This document shows, piece after piece, positions 59,539-64,000 of a stretch of DNA of 64,000 bases. The first letter of the stretch is position 1. Every line of letters starts with the position of its first letter. Both the position numbers and the translations under genes were made by a program. Source of the stretch: Kribbella catacumbae DSM 19601 (GTDB lineage Bacteria > Actinomycetota > Actinomycetes > Propionibacteriales > Kribbellaceae); the NCBI RefSeq assembly GCF_000372465.1, contig NZ_AQUZ01000037.1, forward strand, positions 170-64,169, in the 5' to 3' direction. The notes under the pieces are model-generated. The model made no database searches, had not been told where the DNA came from, and worked only from the letters and a program-made list of their open reading frames with translations.

Positions 59539-60815
59539 CAGGCGGCGCGCTCCTCCTCTAGCAGCGGCTCAGTCACCTGGCCGGCGGCCCGAGTCCGTGC
59601 TGCCCATCGTACGGCGGGACCAGTTGCCACACTGGTCCCCAGGAACAGTGCACCGACCACCATCCAGCCGATTGGTCCCCAGCCCAGGACCAACGTGGTG
59701 AGCAGTACCGGGCCGAGCATCCGGGCTACTGCCGGGCCGGTTCCGAAGAAGCCCTGGTACTGACCCTGCTTGTCGGCAGGGGCCAGACCGAAGCTGATCT
59801 CCCAGGCGCCGGAGGCCAGCTTCATCTCGCCGAAGGTCAGCAGCGCGGCAGCGACAGCCAGTACTGCGGCGGCGCCGATGGGGGCCATCCCGATGGCGGA
59901 GAGGGCGAAGACTCCGCAGGCGGCCAGCATCGCGACTCCTGCGAAGCGGACCGAGCGGGTCGCCGTACGGAGGCTGGTGACGCTGCGGGCGATCCGCACC
60001 TGGAAGAAGGTGACGCCGAGGGTGTTGATGATCAGCAGCGAGGCGACGACCCAACCGGGGGCATTGGTGCGCTCGACGATCCACAGCGGGACGACCAGGC
60101 TCAGCAGCGGCATGAACATCAACATCACTGCATTCAGCAGGGCCAGCAGGGCGTACGGGCGATCGTGCAGCACGGCCAAGCGCGGTTCGCCGGCGAGACG
60201 AAGGGGCACTGCCTTGACTGCCGGCATCCGGCGGATCAGCGCCGCGGCGACCAGGAAGCTGGCGGAATCGATGGCGAAGACCGTCAGGTACGCCGATGCG
60301 GTGTCGAACCGCAGCGCGACGCCACCGAGTGCGGCACCCACGGCGAGACCGGCGTTCATCGTCGACTGCAGGAAGGCGCGGATGCGGGTGCGCTCGGCTG
60401 GCTGAACGAGGCCGGCCAGCAGGCCCTGTCGGGCGGCGGTCAGACCGGTCTGGCTGCTCGCGTAGGCGATGGCCGCGATCAGGAAGAGCGGGAAGCTGCG
60501 AACGAAGAGGAAGGAGCCGACGGACACCGCTGTGGACAGGGCCAGCAGGATGGCGACGCCGCGCGGGCCCTTGCGGTCGGCGAGGTTGCCGAGCGGGACG
60601 CCGGTCAGGAAGCCGACCAGCCAGGCGATCGTCAGACCGAGGCCGACCTGGGCGGTGGACAGGCCGACGACCCGAGTGAAGAAGAGCGCGGAGGTGACGA
60701 TGAAGGCGCCGTCACCCACCGAGTTGGCCAGCTGCGCGAACGCGAGATTGCGAGCGGTTCCGGCCGGCGGCAACAACGAGCCGGCCTTGGGACGGCGGCT
60801 GGCGGTGGTGGTCAT
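59538..60815 (-). CDS. MFS transporter
   Basis: 425 residues from the ATG at 60815, with GGGAGA 6 nt upstream. Twelve helices are expected; GNLADRKGPRGVAILLALST is MFS motif A, and AQLANSVGDGAFIVTSALFF opens helix 1. Relatives are efflux pumps of the MDR or macrolide type. It forms a two-gene operon with the PPOX protein: export coupled with a flavin enzyme. Confidence 0.9.
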   Translation of the reverse strand: MTTTASRRPKAGSLLPPAGTARNLAFAQLANSVGDGAFIVTSALFFTRVVGLSTAQVGLGLTIAWLVGFLTGVPLGNLADRKGPRGVAILLALSTAVSVGSFLFVRSFPLFLIAAIAYASSQTGLTAARQGLLAGLVQPAERTRIRAFLQSTMNAGLAVGAALGGVALRFDTASAYLTVFAIDSASFLVAAALIRRMPAVKAVPLRLAGEPRLAVLHDRPYALLALLNAVMLMFMPLLSLVVPLWIVERTNAPGWVVASLLIINTLGVTFFQVRIARSVTSLRTATRSVRFAGVAMLAACGVFALSAIGMAPIGAAAVLAVAAALLTFGEMKLASGAWEISFGLAPADKQGQYQGFFGTGPAVARMLGPVLLTTLVLGWGPIGWMVVGALFLGTSVATGPAVRWAARTRAAGQVTEPLLEEERAA

Positions 60816-60981
60816 CTCAGTCTCCCTTGGCTCTCGGTACCTTGAGCCTAGGAGCCTGGCGGCCCACAAGTCAGGTCCACTTCTTGGGTGATTCGATGGG
60901 CCAATTCGCTGGGTCAATTTGATGGGAAATTAGTCTGTGGACAACCGCGGATCCGGCCGGAAACGACGGCACATTCTAGGT

Positions 60982-61422
60982 ATGACCTTCACCGATCTCC
61001 CCACGAACTGGCCCAACCTCCCGCTCACCGATCCCGCCCGGGCCGCCGACGTCGTCGATCTCTTCGTCTCGGCGGGCGACCGGCGCCGAGGCGTCCTTTC
61101 AGCCCTGCTCTGCAATGCCGAGGCTCACTTCCTGGCAGCGATCCACCTGGATCTGCCGGAAGGCGCCTCGCGCAGCTCACCGCGGTACTGCGGCAAAGCA
61201 CTCGCTCCGCTGATCCCTGCCCTGCAAGTCCGCCCCGATGGCGCCCTGATCCTTGCCCTTGGCCGACCTTCCGCCGATCCGGCCTCTGACCACGACTGGA
61301 CCGAAGCGGTCGCACGGACCTGCCAGGCCGCGTCGATCCGGCTGCTGGCCTTCTACATAGCCACGCCGGATCACCTCTACGCCCCACCGCTTCCAGCCGG
61401 CCCAACACTGGAGCCGACCTAG
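60982..61422 (+). CDS. Hypothetical protein
   Basis: 146 residues from the ATG at 60982 (an upstream in-frame ATG at 60937 is less likely because those 15 residues are basic and unlike the rest). TDLPTNWPNLPLTDPARAAD is followed by VVDLFVSAGDRRRGVLSALL and LCNAEAHFLAAIHLDLP, then IPALQVRPDGALILALGRPS. It looks like a compact alpha/beta domain with no transmembrane segment or signal peptide. I do not recognise the family. Its end overlaps the convergent AlkB gene by 4 nt. Confidence 0.65.
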   Translation: MTFTDLPTNWPNLPLTDPARAADVVDLFVSAGDRRRGVLSALLCNAEAHFLAAIHLDLPEGASRSSPRYCGKALAPLIPALQVRPDGALILALGRPSADPASDHDWTEAVARTCQAASIRLLAFYIATPDHLYAPPLPAGPTLEPT

Positions 61423-62063
61423 CGGACGCCTCGGGGGCGGAACTGGATGCTGATACGCGGTCCGATGTGCCCGGACGATTTCGGGATCGCGTGCTCCCAG
61501 GTGCGCTGGCAACTGCCGCCCATCACGATCAGATCGCCATGGCCCAGCGGGTACCGGATGGTCGAACTGACCGGACCGCTGGCACTACCCGGCCTCGGAC
61601 GCAATGCGAGAACCCGAGGCTCACCAACCGAAAGGATGGCCACCATTGTGTCCTCATGATTCCCGCGACCGATCCGGTCGCCGTGCCAGGCGACGCTGTC
61701 CCGTCCGTCCCGGTAGAAACACAGGCCGGCCGTGCGGAACGGCTCACCGAGCTCCTCCGCGTAGTGCTCGCTCAGCAGCTCCCGGGCTTCGTCGAGGATC
61801 GGCAGTGGCAGATCCTCGGTCTCGCCGTAGAAGCAGAGCAGGCGAGGCACGTCGACCACCCGGTCGTACATCTGCCGTCGCTCCTCACGCCACGGCACAT
61901 CGGCAGCAAGCCGCTCGTACACCTGATCGGCCCCGGTCAACCACCCCGGCAGCACGTCGATCCACGCGCCCTGGCTCAACTCCGTCCGCCGGATCCCGCC
62001 CAGAGAACCCAACGCGGGATCCTCGAACGCACCCAGCAAGGAGGCCTGAAGGTCAGCACCCAT
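61419..62063 (-). CDS. alkB: AlkB-like 2-oxoglutarate/Fe(II) dioxygenase
   Basis: 214 residues. Iron ligands: His and Asp in SVAWHGDRIGRG and the distal His in RTWEHAIPKS; 2-oxoglutarate Arg in RISIQFRPRG. The substrate lid region RLLCFYGETEDLP and LNxCFY-like TAGLCFYRDGRDSV match DNA-repair AlkB homologues. Removes methyl or etheno adducts from DNA bases by oxidation. Stands alone between a hypothetical gene and the SUKH-like operon. Confidence 0.88.
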   Translation of the reverse strand: MGADLQASLLGAFEDPALGSLGGIRRTELSQGAWIDVLPGWLTGADQVYERLAADVPWREERRQMYDRVVDVPRLLCFYGETEDLPLPILDEARELLSEHYAEELGEPFRTAGLCFYRDGRDSVAWHGDRIGRGNHEDTMVAILSVGEPRVLALRPRPGSASGPVSSTIRYPLGHGDLIVMGGSCQRTWEHAIPKSSGHIGPRISIQFRPRGVR

Positions 62064-62106
62064 ACCCCCACCCTACCCGAAACTCGAACAAACGTTCCCC
62101 TAGGTT

Positions 62107-63756
62107 CTAGCGGTGGCGAGAGGGCTTGAACTTTCCCTTGATCGTCACGATGTCCGTGGCGTTCCCCGTCAGCTTCTCCGCCCATTCGAGAGCGTCCGGC
62201 AGCGTCGGCCGTCGCTTCTCGTAGGCCTTGTCGAACGACCAGTACAGCTTGCGCTCCTGGAGCGGTTCCTCGGCGAGCTCGGCGACGGCCAGCGAGGGCG
62301 GGATCGCCTGCTGGGACAGGAATTCCTGCCATTGAGGGCGCAGCATCCGCAAGTACCGCAGGCCGGTCAGCTGCCCCAGCCCAGAAATGTCCACGGCGGG
62401 CGCATCGGTCAGATCGAGCGCGTATAACCGAGGGCAGGACGCCAACGGTCGCAGATCAATCGGCTTCTCACTGCGCAGGACGACCTGACCTACGGTCGGA
62501 TGGCCTTGCAGCCCGGACAGATCGATGGTGTCGGTGGCAAGGTGAACGACCTCCACCGGTGTCTCGCTGAGCGGTGACAGGTCCACGCCTGCACAGTTGC
62601 TCACCGCAACCTTCCACAGCGCTGGCGCGCCCCGGACCGGCCCTAGATCGACCCAGGGGGTATTGCTCACCGACAACTCGCGGACCACCGCACGCATCCC
62701 GCGGACCGGCGCGGCATCCATCCCGGTCACCTTGAGCTTGCAGATGTCGTCGTAAGGGCGTTTGTATTCGTACAGATCGCCGGAGTCGATCCGCACGTTG
62801 CCGTCGTCGCTCTGCTCGATCCGGCCGGAGGTGAAGGCCTGCACGTGCGCGCGCACCAGTTCGGTCACCGAGTCCGCGACATAGATCGGGCCCTCGTCCT
62901 GGTGTCGCCCGATCAGGATGACCTGCCCAGGCCGTCCGTTCGGACCGGGCACCAGGTCGACGGCGAGATAGTCGCCGAAACCGTCGGTGGCGAACGGAAC
63001 CCAGGCCGGATGATCGCTCAGCCGCCGGATAGCTGCCGGCGGTCCGAAGTCGTTGACGAACGAGTTGTGCAGATAGCGCTGCCATCCGCGCATGACCCAC
63101 CAGCGTGCGTCCGGATCGCAGAACTCCGCGAGCGTCTCCAGGCCGAACCACAGGAAGCCGTGCAGCAGGAGCCCACCGTCGGCAACGGCGTACAGGGCGT
63201 CGAGATCCCGGGGCAACCGCACGCCCGCATCGTCCAGGATCTGCCGGCGACGCGATGGTGGAAGGGGAGCGGACAGCTCCACGTACTTCGACTCGAGCAG
63301 CTGACCGAGCAGCTGGTGGTACTCGGTCAGCAGAGCGACCGCTTCCCCGGGATCGCCGGATTCGGCCGCGTCCGGGGCGGCTGCCAGCCTGTCGATCTCG
63401 GGCGGCTCGGACTCCTTGTCGAACAGGTAGTAGAAGCCGCGATCACGTCCGCGGTCGAGTCGCTCACTCAGGACAGCCCGGTAGCGGCCGCGGGCCTCCA
63501 CCTCGAGGTCGACGGTGAGCTTCCCGGTTGCCGCCACCGTGGTGTGCAGATCCCGGAGGCCCTCGAACACGTCGATGTTGTCGTCGCCGTTCAGGTCCTT
63601 CGGCTCGAACCAGAAGCCGTGGTGTCCCGCGCCGCCATGGCCGGTCGCGTAGCCGCGCAACACCGCCCGCTTCCAGCCTGGCGGAGCGACCTGAGCGATC
63701 TTCTCGGCCAGCCCCGTCAGGATGGCCGAGGCATCTGTCCGCGTATCCCCGTTCAC
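62107..63756 (-). CDS. SMI1/KNR4 (SUKH)-like protein with N- and C-terminal extensions
   Basis: 549 residues, no signal peptide. The N-terminal 120 residues (APPGWKRAVLRGYATGHGGA, HHGFWFEPKDL) look like the small domains found in polymorphic-toxin immunity proteins. A SUKH-like core spans about 150-310: LPPSRRRQILDDAGVRLPRD, LDALYAVADGG, VPFATDGFGDYLAVDLVPGP, and VILIGRHQDEGPIYVADSVT. The C-terminal region (about 345-500) has leucine-rich-like repeats (VDLSPLSETPVEVVHLATDT, IDLRPLASCPRLYALDLTDA). Immunity or regulatory role is inferred from the fold; no toxin is visible here. Confidence 0.7.
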   Translation of the reverse strand: MNGDTRTDASAILTGLAEKIAQVAPPGWKRAVLRGYATGHGGAGHHGFWFEPKDLNGDDNIDVFEGLRDLHTTVAATGKLTVDLEVEARGRYRAVLSERLDRGRDRGFYYLFDKESEPPEIDRLAAAPDAAESGDPGEAVALLTEYHQLLGQLLESKYVELSAPLPPSRRRQILDDAGVRLPRDLDALYAVADGGLLLHGFLWFGLETLAEFCDPDARWWVMRGWQRYLHNSFVNDFGPPAAIRRLSDHPAWVPFATDGFGDYLAVDLVPGPNGRPGQVILIGRHQDEGPIYVADSVTELVRAHVQAFTSGRIEQSDDGNVRIDSGDLYEYKRPYDDICKLKVTGMDAAPVRGMRAVVRELSVSNTPWVDLGPVRGAPALWKVAVSNCAGVDLSPLSETPVEVVHLATDTIDLSGLQGHPTVGQVVLRSEKPIDLRPLASCPRLYALDLTDAPAVDISGLGQLTGLRYLRMLRPQWQEFLSQQAIPPSLAVAELAEEPLQERKLYWSFDKAYEKRRPTLPDALEWAEKLTGNATDIVTIKGKFKPSRHR

Positions 63757-63763
63757 GGGACGA

Positions 63764-64000
63764 TCAGCTTCGGTTGCTCAGCAACGCGAGCGCCAGCTTG
63801 CGCTGCTCGTCCGACGGCGGGCGCGTCCACGTGTATCCCGACTGGTCTTCCATCACCATCCGCGCCATCACGACGGACAGGACGTCCTTCGGCTCGGCGT
63901 ACTGCATCTCCGGCCTGGTCTCGCGGTAACGGTTGGCGACTCGCTGGTAGCAGAAGATCAGCGTGTTGACGTACTTGCTCTTCTCGACTTCGGCGCGTTC
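63764..64000 (-). CDS. C-terminal end of an unidentified protein (5' end beyond window)
   Basis: The last 78 residues read ERAEVEKSKYVNTLIFCYQR, VANRYRETRPEMQYAEPKDV, MVMEDQSGYTWTRPPSDEQR and KLALALLSNRS before a TGA at 63764-63766. Helical, with no domain I recognise. It ends 7 nt before the SUKH-like gene on the same strand, so the two are likely co-transcribed; its identity would tell whether this is a toxin/immunity locus. Confidence 0.75.
   Translation of the reverse strand, partial: ERAEVEKSKYVNTLIFCYQRVANRYRETRPEMQYAEPKDVLSVVMARMVMEDQSGYTWTRPPSDEQRKLALALLSNRS

Noticed and set aside
1-64000. CRISPR arrays, tRNA or rRNA genes, prophage or integrative-element borders
   Set aside because: No regularly spaced repeats, cloverleaf sequences, integrases or att-like direct repeats were seen.

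Overview
The window is high-G+C actinobacterial chromosome (about 68-70% G+C judged by eye, GTG and TTG starts, many 4-nt ATGA/GTGA stop-start overlaps). Its backbone is the conserved actinobacterial block aroQ - efp - nusB - bldD - pyrR-pyrB-pyrC-(PH-like)-carA-carB-pyrD-pyrF - mihF - gmk - rpoZ - coaBC - metK - priA - def - fmt - rsmB. Gene order, protein style and an abundance of GTAC-centred words suggest Propionibacteriales, perhaps a Kribbella relative. That placement is inference.

Layout. 1-1.2 kb: end of an HNH/13E12-type gene and a decayed IS982-type transposase. 1.2-7.2 kb: aroQ, a RidA protein, an atypical LuxR regulator, an SDR, a divergent DMT exporter/MarR pair around a palindromic operator, an orphan isoaspartyl-methyltransferase-like enzyme of the FxLD type, and a membrane-anchored protein. 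7.3-9.1 kb: efp, nusB and bldD, with a BldD-type box in front of bldD. 9.2-19.1 kb: a complete UMP-synthesis operon whose first gene, pyrR, has a PyrR-binding loop just before its Shine-Dalgarno sequence. 19.2-23.3 kb: an accessory insertion between pyrF and mihF (two paralogous small lipoproteins around a 24-bp perfect inverted repeat, then a 1004-residue secreted protein with two NodB-like deacetylase domains, the first degenerate). 23.3-25.9 kb: mihF, gmk, rpoZ, coaBC. 26-29 kb: two structured inverted repeats, an APH-like fragment, an AlkZ-like winged-helix protein, and a CMD/HxlR pair. 29-32.5 kb: metK behind a structured leader, and a helicase-motif-less priA.

32.5-37.9 kb is a second accessory insertion, between priA and def: an ArsR-type regulator with a divergent MFS pump, a HAD hydrolase, and an operon for a secreted C39-like cysteine peptidase and a lipoprotein. 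def-fmt-rsmB follow with 4-nt overlaps. 41-49 kb: DMT transporters, a hemerythrin protein, a cysteine-desulfurase-like enzyme, and a sugar-degrading operon (GH36-like alpha-galactosidase, ROK regulator, GH125 alpha-mannosidase). 49-52.9 kb: an ABC-2 exporter and a DHA2-type MFS pump with its divergent ArsR-like repressor.

52.8-58.1 kb: an orphan NarL-type response regulator, the debris of a second two-component pair, an LldR-like repressor with two TGGTC-n-GACCA boxes over the promoter of an lldD-like dehydrogenase, and an orphan DesK-like kinase. 58.2-64 kb: a truncated multi-copy-type protein behind a structured inverted repeat, an MFS/PPOX operon, AlkB, a SUKH-like protein and the end of an unidentified gene. 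Several start codons lie 6-7 nt after a TANNNT -10 box, as in leaderless transcription. No tRNA, rRNA or CRISPR was seen.
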